Origin: Sitta carolinensis
Taxonomy: Eukaryota; Chordata; Aves; Passeriformes; Sittidae
Direction of reading: 5' to 3'
NCBI GenBank assembly: GCA_032173965.1
Contig: CM063283.1
Coordinates: forward strand, 109,082,108 to 109,146,107
Length of the DNA stretch: 64,000 bases
The position numbers and the translations under genes are program-made. A model generated the notes under the pieces. It was not told the DNA's origin, did not search any database, and worked only from the letters and a program-made list of their open reading frames with translations. Below are positions 51,022 to 62,900 of this stretch, one piece after another. Each line of letters starts with the position of its first letter. Within the stretch, counting starts at the first letter, position 1.

Positions 51022-51234
51022 ATGTGGAATTTTTGCTTTTCTCTTCTGGTAGTAATTTCTACTTTTCATGTAATTTTCTCTGAAGTATTTGAAAAATTAA
51101 TCCCAAGGATACTCAAAGCTAACAACAGTGAGAAGGTGCAGAATGCTGCTAAAGCTTTAAATGCTCTACACCGGGTCCTTGTGGCATTAACTAATGAGTC
51201 CCCTCAGCACCTCCAGAACTGCAGCTTGCACTAA
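51022..51234 (+). CDS. Possible small secreted-type ORF, 70 codons
   Basis: ATG at 51022 (A at -3) opens a frame of 70 codons ending in TAA at 51232. The first 20 residues (MWNFCFSLLVVISTFHVIFS) look like a signal peptide. The rest is a helical segment (EVFEKLIPRILKANNSEK, VQNAAKALNALHRVLVALTN) followed by ESPQHLQNCSLH. Three N-glycosylation sequons (NNS, NES, NCS) fall in the mature part, in keeping with a secreted product. I know no family match, there is no recognisable promoter, and a frame of this length is expected by chance in a window this size. Confidence 0.15.
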   Translation: MWNFCFSLLVVISTFHVIFSEVFEKLIPRILKANNSEKVQNAAKALNALHRVLVALTNESPQHLQNCSLH

Positions 51235-52631
51235 ACATTTTGTTGTATGGATCCTATCATAATTTGTAAAAAGCAACACACAGATATTCAAAGTAACTGG
51301 ACCTGTGTCCTGTACAGGAGCAGCCAGCTGGGCTGGCTGGGCACCATGATGAAAGCTTAGGAACCAGGGATCTGATTTCAAGTCTGTGTGGGAATTGTTA
51401 TGGCTTTTCTGTTTCTTAATGCCAGAAGTGTTTTCTGATTATTCCTGCACATTTCAGAGCAGAACATGGACATGCCCCAGCCCCTCTAGCATTTCTGTTC
51501 TTTGTAAAAAACCCCAGGCCTGGCAGGCTGAGCAGAGTGATGGTGGGCTGTAGATCATGAGAGAATGAGGATTACAGGGATCATATCCTGGCTGTTAAAT
51601 CAGTAGCACCTGTCTAGTAAGCCTAGACACAGCTAATTTCTGTAGGGCAAGTCCTTTTTCCTCTCTTTTGCTTCCCCTTTTTAATCATCTCATATTTTTT
51701 ATTGTAGTCTCTGGAGGACAGTGAGAACAAATGCTGCTTAACAGTGTGGACAGGAGTTTAGCATGACTTTAGTTGTTGCAAAGCCTGGAGTGACTTGGTA
51801 GAACTCCCCAAGGGACAACCACTACCACTTAAGGTAAAGCAGCAGTGTTCTGTATCCTCTATAAATCCTACCCTGCCACACTTCTTAGATATTTTAAATA
51901 TACCTTAGAGATGCTCAAACAGTGTATTAGCAGTGTGCTTTCCTTGTATACATCAATATGTAAGTGACTGAGGAAGTTCCTGAGTTACCATGGAGCTGAA
52001 CTGTACAGATCTTGGGAGACAGTGAAAACCAATAAAGCAGAATGAGAGAGTAACTCCCTGGGAGCTGGCTTTCCAAAGAGCAAATAACTGAACTCTGCAT
52101 CAAATATACTTTTACCCCTTTCTTAAAAGACAGCAGATGTGGATGAACTTTGCCAGTCAGATTCCTTTGTCAGACACATCCATGATGTAAAGCTTAGGTG
52201 TTTTTTCAGAGAAAATACAGCCTGGGATTTCCCCTGAGGTGAATTTCTGATGCCTTTGTGTCTCCGTTGGACTCTGCTAGAAACTCTTTACTTGAACACA
52301 TGCAATTTCTCCCTCCTTTGATCACTTCCCCCAGTGCTCCCCATCACGGGCACTGTTCTTTCCAAACAGAGTTTGAACACCCACTCTCCTCTTGGGCAGC
52401 AGCAAGTGCAGGAGAAAGGGAAGAGTGTTCCCTCCTGAGCAATTCAGGGAATGCAAGCAGCCTTAGGAGAGGGTGGGATTTGTTTTGCTAAATGTGGATG
52501 CTTTCATGGGAGTAAGAGGTCCAGGCCACTAGGGAGAAACACCTTCATTTAACTTCTAATTTTGCCTGAGATGAACAGCAGCAGAGACCCCCATCACTAT
52601 ACTGATCACCTTGCCATTGATTGTCAGACCT
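51235..52631. other. Intergenic or 3' flank of candidate gene
   Basis: Unique sequence. If the terminal exon at 52632 is real, its 3' UTR would extend leftward into this interval. Confidence 0.45.
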
Positions 52632-52787
52632 TCACATCCCACTTCTGCTCTCCCCCAGCAGCCTCTGGATCTCCTGTCTGGTTGCACTGAGCATTTTATC
52701 CTGGATGTTCACGTGGCCGTGGACTCGTTCCTTGATTGACACGATCACCTCATTAAACCATTTAATTCTGCTCCTTAAATTCTGAAT
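52632..52787 (-). CDS. Candidate terminal exon of an unnamed coiled-coil-like protein
   Basis: On the minus strand a good acceptor (TTATCTTCCCTCCCCAG) ends at 52788. The frame that follows is open for 51 codons to TGA at 52634-52632. It begins IQNLRSRIKWFNEVIVSIKE, continues with RVHGHVNIQDKMLSATRQEI and ends QRLLGESRSGM: charged, helical, with a heptad-like spacing of I/L/V. Composition is more protein-like than the surrounding chance frames. The phase at the acceptor is 0, which fits the donor of the block at 54225. I do not recognise the protein. It could be the last exon of a genuine small gene upstream of CASK, a decayed gene, or a lucky open frame. Confidence 0.35.
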   Translation of the reverse strand: MQNLRSRIKWFNEVIVSIKERVHGHVNIQDKMLSATRQEIQRLLGESRSGM

Positions 52788-54224
52788 CTGGGGAGGGAAG
52801 ATAAAACTTGAAGGATGGGAGTGTGACTCAAAAGATCCCTGGAGACAAGAACGTTTCATTTTCTCTTCACAGAAGTAAAATGTAAAAAGCTGTTATTCTC
52901 CTCTTTCTTCTGGGCATTTCATATATAACTGGGTGGATTAATTTGTTTTCCAACCCAAGCAGCTTTGTTATCCAATTTAGCATAAATTCCTATGTGTATT
53001 GGGAGAAAACAGCTCTACTCCAATGGATTTTCTCAAAATGCCTCAGAAAACCAACAAGTAAATTCCACAGAAATGTTGAATATTTTTAACAAGGCAAGAA
53101 ATTATTTAATAATCATAAATAAATATTATGAATGCTTGTCAGTCATGTATTGCTAGAGAATTAACTAGCTAATCAGATTTTATTTTTTCTTATGAACAAT
53201 AGAACAATTTGAAATATTGAAATATTCCTACCCCAGAAGAGCTGACACCAAACTTCTGGTTAAATTACTGTGTTGGGCTTCTTGATCATATACAAGGAAC
53301 AACCAAAACTCCACAAGAAAGCTGTATGAAAACCCTGCCAATCAATTGATTCTACCTTGGTTTATTTTGTTGTCCTGGCAATCACAGGGAATATTTGAAA
53401 ATGGAACAGCTATAATTTAATATTTTTTTTTTTTTACAAGAACAGGACAAAAAGGAAACTATTTGGAAGAAAACAAACAAGAAAATCATGCACCTCAAGG
53501 AAGTTTTTTTCAGGGTCTGTATGAAAAACCTGCTCCCAGGAAGTTGGGTGTTTCAGAGCAAGAAAAGGGAAAAAACACCCACGTACAGCACTGGCTCATC
53601 CTAAAAACTCAGGGAGGCTGTCTAGCTATCCCGGGAAGCATCTAACTCTCATTACTCTGGAAAGGGATCCTCCTTGGCTCCTTTAAACCAGAGAGCTGGG
53701 GGATTCTGTCCAGTGCAGTGGGGAAGTTCTGCTCACTGCTGATCGACCGTCTGGCAGCCGGCAGGACCCTGCCAGGAGGAGGAGGAGGAGGGAGCATGAT
53801 GCTATTTCTGAACTTCATAAAGCTTCCCCCTAATCCATCATGAAAATTGGTGGATCATGAGGGATATCAGTTAATTTAGCTAGAGTTCAGCTGAGTTTGT
53901 TTTTCCTAGGGAACAATTTTTACAGCATCCATTAGGGATTTTTAAATTATTTTCAGTGCAGGAGATCACCGAGGTTCCCATTTCCTTCTCGAGAGCCAGC
54001 AAAACAAACAAACAGCAAAATTCACTTCACCTCAAACAATTTGCAAACTATAAACAAGTGCAGAAATCAGCAAACAGATTCAGCAAACTGGCTGGGGAAG
54101 CATAAAGTAACAGCCAGACAGTTATGGCCAGCATGAGATTATTATGATCAACAATCTAAATTATTATTGTACATCCCTAAGTAGCCTATTCTGGCAGCCC
54201 CATAATGTATGTAACACACTGTAC

Positions 54225-54311
54225 CTTCTGCTCCTCCATATCTTCATAATTGCTTGCCAGTAATTTCTGTTTTCATTGCAGTATTTGGTGCATTTTTGAT
54301 TGGTTCTTCTG
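54225..54311 (-). pseudogene. Candidate internal exon (87 nt) with an in-frame TGA
   Basis: The minus strand has an acceptor (TTATCTGTTGCCTGCATTCAG, ending at 54312) and a donor (CAGAAG|GTACAG) at 54225/54224, enclosing 87 nt, a multiple of three. In phase 0 the reading is QKNQSKMHQILQ, then TGA (54275-54273), then KQKLLASNYEDMEEQK, which joins in phase to IQNLRSR of the exon at 52787. Both sides of the stop look like the same helical, K/Q/E-rich protein. TGA differs from CGA (Arg) by one CpG-type transition, so the simplest reading is inactivation of a former exon. Alternatively, a different frame with no stop is used, but that frame ends shortly after the next junction. Identity unknown. 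Confidence 0.3.
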
Positions 54312-57300
54312 CTGAATGCAGGCAACAGATAAAATTTACATTCACAGCACTTGCAGTTGCCTGGCTTCTGCAGAATGTTTAAATTCCTGCAGTTGAAAGA
54401 TAATCTTAGGTTGAAAATAAGAAAGATACAATTAAAATAATTTAATTGACCATCAAAAAGCTTAACTTCAAAGGAATGAAAACCCTCTCTAAGATATATT
54501 GTCACCTCACAGTCCTTCTGCTACAGTTTGAGCACTTTTATCAACGGAGAATCTTACCAAAGGCTTCATGGACATGAGAGATGATTAAAAATAGAAGATC
54601 AAAGCACACAAACAAATCCGGTTAACATACTCTAGCTAACAGGGATTGTTTTATAACTAAATATGAATCCAACTCAAACAAATATTTGGAAACACTGAAG
54701 ACAGATCCCACTGTAGCTTTTGGCACGGTGTGCTTTATATATTATGGAGACATTTTTGTCCTGTTGCCGCTGCTCCGACCAGAAGCCACGTGTGTGGACC
54801 ATCATTGCACCTCCTTTCTCTCCCACCAGCATTTTCCTTTCTCAGTGCTCTGGTTCAAGACAACCAGGAGCTAAATTCAATAAAGAAGCAGCGAGCTTCT
54901 TTGAAAATATTGCATTAAACCCCTCAGCTCAGCATCGATACATGGAGTGCCTGCTGGGAAGAGGGACAGTGATCAGCTTTGTATTCCACATACTCCATCA
55001 GTCATCTGGGGGGTTTAACAAAGATTCTCATGCCTTCCAGAAGAGGTTCAAGAAGCTGAATTTGCTCTATGGGGTTTTGTAAGTCCTTTTGCCACTAATG
55101 GTACTACTATTAAACAAACCTTTTGAGGTAGCATGTGAAGGCTGTGACTAATTTGCCTTTGCCCATGGTTAAGCAATACAAACTTCTTTCCTGGACTCAA
55201 AATAATACACTGAAATATTCCCATTTCCTGCAGATGAGTGAAAATAAACAGATCCAATCTGAGTTGAAAGAATGTAAGTAGAACAGGCCTTCATTTGTAG
55301 GGGAAAATAAACTTTGCTGATCCCGTAGGCCTGGAACTATAAACAGCATCTTCTTTCTCCCAGGGCAGTGTATAATGTGAGTGCATGGTTTGAACATCCT
55401 CAAAATAAACAACTAATCACCCTTTCTGGCCTAATTAGGTTATGCTCTGGCCACTGGCTCTAGGTCTCATGCGAAGTGGCATCGAGGGAAGCCCTGCTCC
55501 TCTCCCAAGGAGGAGAGCCTGTCTAACTCTCTCTTTGTTAGTTAGCATTTGCTCCTTGAGGATATCCAGCTCAGGGATCTTCCTTGAAACTTGGCAGATC
55601 CAAGGGCAGGAATATTCTCATCACTTTCCACCAAGAACAAGGATAGCCTTTTCTTCCCCTCTCTGCTCATTGCAGTTGCAATGGGAGGATGAGCGAATAA
55701 TACTTTTTATTATTTTTTTTTCTTTTTTTTTTTTGGACTGTCTGCCTGTTCAGTGTGTATCAGCAAGTTGTAACTGGTTAGATTTTTTGCATGGACATTT
55801 AACTCAGTCTTTGCAGAAAGGTGATTTGTCCTCAGCACAGCTGTGAGCGTCCACTGCAAATGGTAACTAAACAATCCATAGGATTCCATGGGACCACTGT
55901 CACTATTACTACAGTATTGCAGACAAGGACCTGGAGCACAGATGTGTTGTAAGGCCTTCCCAAGCTGACACTTTGCAATGGAAGACCCAAGAGCTCAGAA
56001 GTTGCTGTCTGAAGCTCACAGGCTGGATCCTGCACTGCTGAGTCCTTAACGGGGCTGCTGCGAGAGCTGGTGCACTTCAGGGGCTGCCTGTGATCAGTAG
56101 CAAACAATTAATACTGGGAGAAATCAGTAACAGAGGCCAAGTGGACTTGTAGACTCTGGTTTATCGAGGCTTTATTGGCTGCAGAATAGGGCCTGTAAGA
56201 GGAAAAAGATCTGACCACATCCAGAACATTTCCATATTTGCACTTTTCTAGATTTCTCTGAGGGTATGCTTAGATCTTGAAATATGTTCCCATTTTTTCA
56301 TTGCTCTTTTAAAATGGTTGTTCTTCTGTATCAAAACCAGACCATCCTACCTTTAATCCCGCTTTCAAAGTTTCTTTTTATCTTTAGAACAGCTAAAGGT
56401 GCTCTGAGCACTGTTTAAACTGTAATTCTCGAGGTACTAATTTCCTCTCTCTCTTCTCCGTTCTGATGAGACTTGCAATGGGGCTGGGGCAGTGCTGCTG
56501 AGGATGCCAGCGGGGCCCATCTTTCCCCAGCTGTCCATAGGTGAGTACCAGCCTGGCCATGGCCAGTATCCTTTTTCTTGGCCCATTTCAATGCCCAGTG
56601 AGTGCAGGAAGCAGTTACTGCATCCAGGGTTGGTTGGTTCTAAAGGCACAGACCTGTTTTCAGTGCCCTTTCTCCAAACTGAGAAGTGCTTAGCACAAAC
56701 TTCTCTTTTCAGCCTCTCATATCTATATCCTCTCACAGGTTTTCTTGTCTGTGACTTCCTTTCAGGAAGTGCAAACCAAGGAAGAAAAAAACAGCTGAGC
56801 AAGGGCATTTCTGAGCCACAGGCATTGAATTCTCTAGGACTGCCAGGTGAGACACTAATGCTGTGCTGGCTGCTGCCCCCAGGCAGCCAAACCATCCCTT
56901 CCCCCCTCCCAAAATGCATTTCCCAACTTTCACCAAGGAGCTGTGTCTCCACCTGCAGCTGGGACCTGCTGCAGGATGCTGTTGGTGTCTGAGGCAGGGT
57001 GGAAAGGGAGATGAGGCTGTGACAATCCCATGGTGAGGGCTCTGGTGTGGGGACACGTGTGCTCAGTGCAGGAGAGACAAGGATGCAGCAGCACCAAGAG
57101 TGTTCACAGTTTAATAGACATATTTCACACTGTCACAGCATCTTCACAGGAGCTCAGCTCCCAGTTTAGGTATCTGAGCAAGTGACAGACTGCATGGAAG
57201 GGCTGTGACAGGGAGGCCTCTCCCCTCGAGCCACGCTCTCAAAAATCTTGATGACGGATGCAAATCACTTAGAACCAAATTAAGAAAAGTATATTTAGGC

Positions 57301-58423
57301 ACCTAGAGCAGTAAAGAGGCACTTAATAGGATTTTCAAAAGTGTATAAGCAGATTAGGCATCCAGCTCCTGTTGAAATCAATGCAGATGGAGCCTTTAAA
57401 AAAATATATCTTGAGGTATCTCAGCAATGTTACAGCCTGGGTGCATTGCAGGGGGTGGTGAGTGGGCTCAGAGATAAGTCTTACAAATAACAGGGCTCTC
57501 TGGTTGTGCCAAGTCTCCAAAACCATGGCAGCAAGTTCTTAAGATCCCACAAAGGCTGAATTACACAGAACTGTGGGAATAAAAGAGCAAGGCCTGGAGG
57601 GAGAGGTAATGATCTTTGTGTGCCTGCCAGAGAAGGAGCAGGAGAGGCAGAAAGTAACACAAAACTGAGGAGACGGAGCAATCACTGGATCTTTGCTCAA
57701 GAAAAGGCCTTGAAACACTATTTTTTTGGTTACAGAATTGGCCAAGAGGGGCTAGGTGAAGAACATGCTGGTTGTTTGATTTTGACAGGGCAGCAGCACT
57801 TTTGCAGTCCTCGTAAATAAATGTATTTGACCCAAAGAAACATCTTCTGTAGCCACTGTCTCCCTTGAGTAGAAAGTACTTGTCAGGACCTGGATTTTGC
57901 CTTGTCCTGTGATTTATACATGGAGTATAATACTGTAAAGTCAGTTCCCTGCCTTCTCTGAAATGCAGCTCCAAGTCTGTAGAGCTGAAATCAGTCCTCT
58001 TTTGCTTTTCTGAGCAGGAGTGATGATACATACGTTAAGGACTGCGAGGCACTGTGGTAACTGGGGCCAATTAGCTGCTACCCGAGGGCAGTAGCTCCCA
58101 GATGTGGGATATCAGACAACTGCAAACCTACAGATCTGCTAACAGATCACTCAATATTCTCCTCCGGAGGCTTTTAATTGGGGGATTAACACACGGTATT
58201 TTTAATGAGTGTCCTCAGAACATTTATCTTCTTCTATGGCATGTCAGTCCCTCAGGGAGTGCTGTTTGGGAAGCAACCATTGCTAGAGGTGACAGGGAGG
58301 AGTTATCTCCTCTGAAATCCCTGTTGACATGAGTGGCTGATGCAGACAGTAGGCAAAAGATAGGTTTGCTATAGCTGCATTCCCAAACATATGACACTGA
58401 GTAAATGCAGCAATCTCAGGTAC

Positions 58424-58486
58424 CTTGTGGGCTGCTGACTCCAGCCTTGTGCCAGTGGTTTCTAAACTGAACTTGGCTACAAACCT
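58424..58486 (-). CDS. Candidate internal exon (63 nt), same hypothetical gene
   Basis: Minus strand: acceptor TTTAGTCTTCTCTGTGGCAG ends at 58487, and donor CACAAG|GTACCTGAG begins at 58423. The 63 nt between are open in phase 0 as RFVAKFSLETTGTRLESAAHK (21 codons); one other frame is also open. Phase 0 on both sides matches the neighbours at 58676 and 54311. The evidence is splice signals and phase only. Confidence 0.2.
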
Positions 58487-58675
58487 CTGCCACAGAGAAG
58501 ACTAAAGGAAGTGACAAGCTGGAGAATTCAGAATGGTTAATGTGAAACATGCCAGAAGAGTCAGGCGAGAGAAAAAGATGACATATGGGTCAGCAGACAA
58601 GATTCAGCTGGGAAAGTCTGAGTTGGGGCCAAGAAACCTGAAGGTCAGGGAGGAAGACTTCTCTTTTGACCTTAC

Positions 58676-58722
58676 CTGATCAACACCGTTTAAAACCAGT
58701 AGGGACAAATTGCTAGATGCTG
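58676..58722 (-). CDS. Candidate internal exon (47 nt), same hypothetical gene
   Basis: Minus strand: acceptor ATACTTTTTTTCCTAG ends at 58723, and a near-consensus donor GATCAG|GTAAGG begins at 58675. Only one frame is open: two bases CA, then ASSNLSLLVLNGVDQ, ending in phase 0. The entering phase fits the exit phase of the block at 59873 (T + CA). Short blocks like this arise by chance, so confidence is low. Confidence 0.22.
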
Positions 58723-59872
58723 CTAGGAAAAAAAGTATTTCTCAGGGCTGCTCTCCTTTCAGCTTCCTAACCCCTTTCCTGTAGAAGTTAGACCCCTCTG
58801 ACCTGACTGTAGTGTGAAATATCTGATTCTGATGCACTGTATTTCTTTACCCACCTGGAAAGAAAGCAGGAAGGAACTTCAGTAGGCACTGCATGCCTAT
58901 ACTTCATATATTTACTTTTAATATTTTCTCTGGGTTTTAAGTGCTGAATTATTAGTGTTATGCTAATAAAACCCATTTAAGCTCATGGAACAGTCTTTCA
59001 TTTAAAGAGAAGTGATTCTGGAAATTTGCCAGCAGGCTAGCAGGATATTAATCAGATGATACCTAGGGACCAACACAACTATATTGCTTTTAATCTTTCG
59101 ACCAGCAAAGAAAACAGGAAGAAATCCATTTCCCTCCTTTCTTTGCTCAATGGGATAACCAGCTGGTACAGACAAGCTGCAGCTCAGCTCAATTTGGGAG
59201 TAAATATTTGGGTTTTAACTGGGTAAATGGGAGAGCAGTGCTACTTTCATGCAGCCAGCATGACTTTCATGGTCATGGTGGGGCTCTGCAGGTTTTTGGC
59301 TCCTGGAGTCATATATTAATAACAGAATGTCACCTTGCATAGAAAAGTCCAGAGCTTTGCTCAGGTGTGGCTGGAAAGGAAGAGTTTGTTTGACTGTGCT
59401 AGACAGTCATTTAAGGTGATCGTGGGGGGTGTTCAGGGCTGGATTTTCTCTCTACACTGACTGTGAGAGTGCAGAGCCAGGGAGGAGAGGAGGAGGCTTC
59501 CAAAGCAGGGACCACACTGTGCAGGGGACTTGGCACTGAAGTGTGAGGGCTGTATTTTGTGTTCCTCCAGATAACAACAAATAGAGTAGAGCAAGAAGTG
59601 TGTCATATTTTACTCTCCTCACAGAACTACCCTTCAAAGATGGTGGAGAGCCATCCCTGAGCCTGCAGCAAGTCCTCCAGGGTGTGTGTCCTGTGGAGAC
59701 TTTCGGGGATTCTTTGGTGGGGTTTAGGCCTGAGCTGGTCTTGCCGTGTTTCTGTGTTCTCAGATGAAGAAAAAAACTTAATCACACAGATCTTTAAGGC
59801 AGATTCTGTATTTTTTACACAGGCCCTTCAGACCAGAAGAATGAAAGCATTTTAGCATCCTGGGGCACTTAC

Positions 59873-59919
59873 ATAGAAATGAGTGGATCTGTTCTGCCTG
59901 AGAGCTCTCTCTGAGATTC
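59873..59919 (-). CDS. Candidate internal exon (47 nt), same hypothetical gene
   Basis: Minus strand: acceptor GGATTCTCCCCACCAG ends at 59920, and a strong donor TTTCTAT|GTAAGT begins at 59872. The frame compatible with the next block reads NLRESSQAEQIHSFL with one base left over. All three frames are open, so the frame is chosen only by phase agreement. No first exon or promoter could be identified further right. Confidence 0.2.
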
Positions 59920-62900
59920 CTGGTGGGGAGAATCCATCCCAGGGGTGCTCCTCTCTTCCCACAAGGATCCAGTCCATCAAACCAGCACTGCCCACTTGCA
60001 AAAAGGGGGTCCAGGGGTCCAACTCCTGAAGCCCTGATAAAAGAGCAAACCATCTAAAAAGAAAGGGCATAATTTAATTTCCTTTCCACATGGTCGATTA
60101 AGAAGCTTCTACCTGGGGAAGAAAGGAAAAGTGGTTTTCTTTTTAGCTTCACCCAGAGAGGAAAAAAATCTTCGAGGAATTTTCTGGCATGTGGCTCTTG
60201 TTAGGTTTCAGCCAGCTGAGCTGTTTTCAGAAGCACTGGAATGTAATTTCAGCAATAATTGATCAACAGAAACAAAGACAGTGAGGGTGTTCTGTTGCAC
60301 AGAGGTCCTGGGTGGAAATCCATATATTGTGTCTAGGAACACAGATTTAACAAATGTGAATCTGGAGAGCTGAATTCCTGGAATCTGGCTCTGCCCTGAA
60401 CGATGGAAAATTGGAGCCACTGCTGGATGGGGGATGGGGCTTTTCGACTCCAATTTCAGTCAATTGACTCAAACTCATCTGTAAACCTTTGGCACTGATG
60501 ATGAAAAAATTTAATTTCCCACGATTTTTTAAATTTATTGCTCAAAATGCCTAAGTCCTAAATTAGACATAGAGCTTTTGGTGTAAGCCAGCATAATCCT
60601 TTTACCATGGAATCCTTCTGTTATACAGTATTTTGACCGCTCTGTGAGTGTGTGAAATTGTTGTCCAAAATGGATTGCTTAATAGTGATATTTGCCTCTT
60701 TTAGACAAATCTGTCTAAAATTTTGAGATGAAATTATGCAAAATAAAGCAACTTACTCTTTAGTCCCTTGGGTGGAAAACACTTGAGTTCTCCATAGTTT
60801 CAAAGTGCTTTTGAAAGGACTGAAATTGTTCAGTGTCATGCTACAATGGTGTAATTTTTTTAGGGGCCAGTTGAATTATTTTCATGGGACAAAAAGTCCC
60901 TTACACAGTGCTATATCTGCAAGAGAACATGAAAAACTGTGCTCAGTCATACTGGGATTATGGAATATATGGAAGAATTACTTAGTCCTGCCTCTGGTAG
61001 GAAATGCATTGAGAATTCTGTGTGGGGGAACTTGGAGCCATTCTGCTGGTACTCATGGCTATGCAGTTCTGGGAAGAGAAGTTACTGTTCTATATTGTGT
61101 CCTCAGAGCAAAAATCCTTAAAAGATCTGGCCCTCCATGCAATTTGCTTTTACAGTAATTTTCTTCTCCTGAATGAAGCAAGGAAAGGGTTTCCCGTTAC
61201 ATTTCAGGGAAGTTTAGTGATGTGCAGTGCAGATATGTCAAATAACAGAGTTCTAGAGTGTAGAAACCAAGTCAACATTAATAAAAGTTTGCTGTCTTTC
61301 TAAAATGATCTTACACATTAGAGTGTCAGAAGATCTAGGACTTATAATGCAAGAAGATGGGATGAATCAAGGCAATGAAATGAAACTAATTAAAATGTCA
61401 GAAAACACAAGTTTGGGTTGTTTGAAATAGACCTTTATGTAAGATAGTGAGATCTTCATTAGAAGGCCACAAACTTAACTTTCAATAAGAAATAATCTTA
61501 ATAATTTTTACATCAAGTGTGGCCTCTGCTGCCTACAAATTTGGATTGATATATCAAAGTACATATTGCCTTTAATGTTCCTGTCAAACCTGAGCTGTGA
61601 TGCATGGAGTTATTCCCTACTTGGAGGGATGATTCTGTGAAACTTAGCTAATAAAAACATGACACAGCCAGTGACTGATGTCTGTTCTCTGTGTGTGTGT
61701 TAGCGTGGGACAAACACTGCATACACATTCTCCTCTTGACACTGAAAAATGAGACACATCTAGTAAAAAACATAATATATGCTCTAATGGTCTTTCAGTG
61801 ACCTTCTCCTTGTCTTTCTGCCTCCTCACACACCTTTCTCACCTCTCGACTTTCCTCCCTTCCCTTGCAGGCTCTGAGCCTGCAATTGATCTTGCTGCTC
61901 TCTGCTGCCTCTGACTGCCTGTGCACAGTCCCTGGCAGGGTCTGGGCTTCCTCTGTGGGGGATCCCAGGCTGCTTTTTTGCCAGCTTGGACCATGAGCAG
62001 ACGAACAAAAGAGCTTATCCTGGTAAAATAAAGATACACTTAAAAAATCAAAACAAACCTCAGCAGCCAATCCAAATCCCAATTCTAGCAACCTGGTAGT
62101 TCGTCAGTGCCAGGCGTCAGCCCACTATTAGTCTTTTTCTGGATAGAGATGACAGAGCTCTGTTGACAAGCTGCAGGACTTATTTTGGGAGCTGGCACCT
62201 GGCTGCTGGCACGTCCCCCTACGACTGTGTCACGGTCCTCAGAGCTGCCTTTGGCTCTGTAGGGGCTGGAGCTGGAGTGGGCTTGGCACTCCCAGCCTGC
62301 CTGGGTGGGAACCTCGCTCTTTGTTCCATCCTTATGTGTCCCTGCTGTCCCCAGGGCTGGCAGGAGGGGTGTCCCAGAGGCTTTTCACCCTTCCCAGAGG
62401 GGCTGGAAGGTGCTTTGGCCTCTGTCTCTCTCAGCCTCCCTCTCCTCCTGCATCCCTCTGCTCCTCTCCCCCCGAGCTGCTCCCCTTGTCCTTGCTCAGT
62501 GCCAGCCAGGGCCAAAGCACGTGTCTGCTTCTCCTCCATCCCTTCCTGCAAAAGGCATGGCATCTGAGCTGGGGCCTTCCTGCTCCCACTGCAAGAAAAT
62601 ATTTAGAATTTTAATATCTTTTCTACATTTTTAGAAGTAATTTATGTATGAGCATACACAGTGCTTAGTAATCATTTCTCAGATGAATGTGGAATTTTTC
62701 TAAAATTAAACTATCATTCTTTTCACACTTGGCTGTCATATCTTTCTTAATGCAAATCAGTCATTGACTAGAGACACCTACTGTAAGAAGCTATTTTAGC
62801 TGTCTGATCGGTTATAAATTGATTTTAGAAGTGAAGACCATTATGGAGAGATAAGCTGGGATTGGTAGGGAATGGAAAAAATAATTCAAAGGGGAAGTTT

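Larger units (their letters stand above)
52788..59872 (-). other. Unique sequence; introns of the hypothetical minus-strand gene if it exists
   Basis: Apart from the candidate exons, I see T-runs at 53421-53434 and 55711-55734 and further isolated exon-like patterns (plus strand 55238-55277; minus strand near 57.5 and 58.0 kb) that do not join in phase with anything. No transposable element is recognisable. Confidence 0.4.

Noticed and set aside
54720..55082. 120-codon plus-strand frame
   Set aside because: No recognisable domain; on the strand opposite to the better-supported blocks; no splice or promoter signals.
57464..57580. Minus-strand block with a fine acceptor (CTCTTTTATTCCCACAG) and GTAAGA donor reading FCVIQPLWDLKNLLPWFW
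   Set aside because: Its exit phase does not match any neighbouring candidate exon, and the peptide is W/L-rich and not protein-like.
62163..62634. Overlapping frames of 97-134 codons in a GC-rich patch
   Set aside because: Open in several frames on both strands, the hallmark of composition, not coding.
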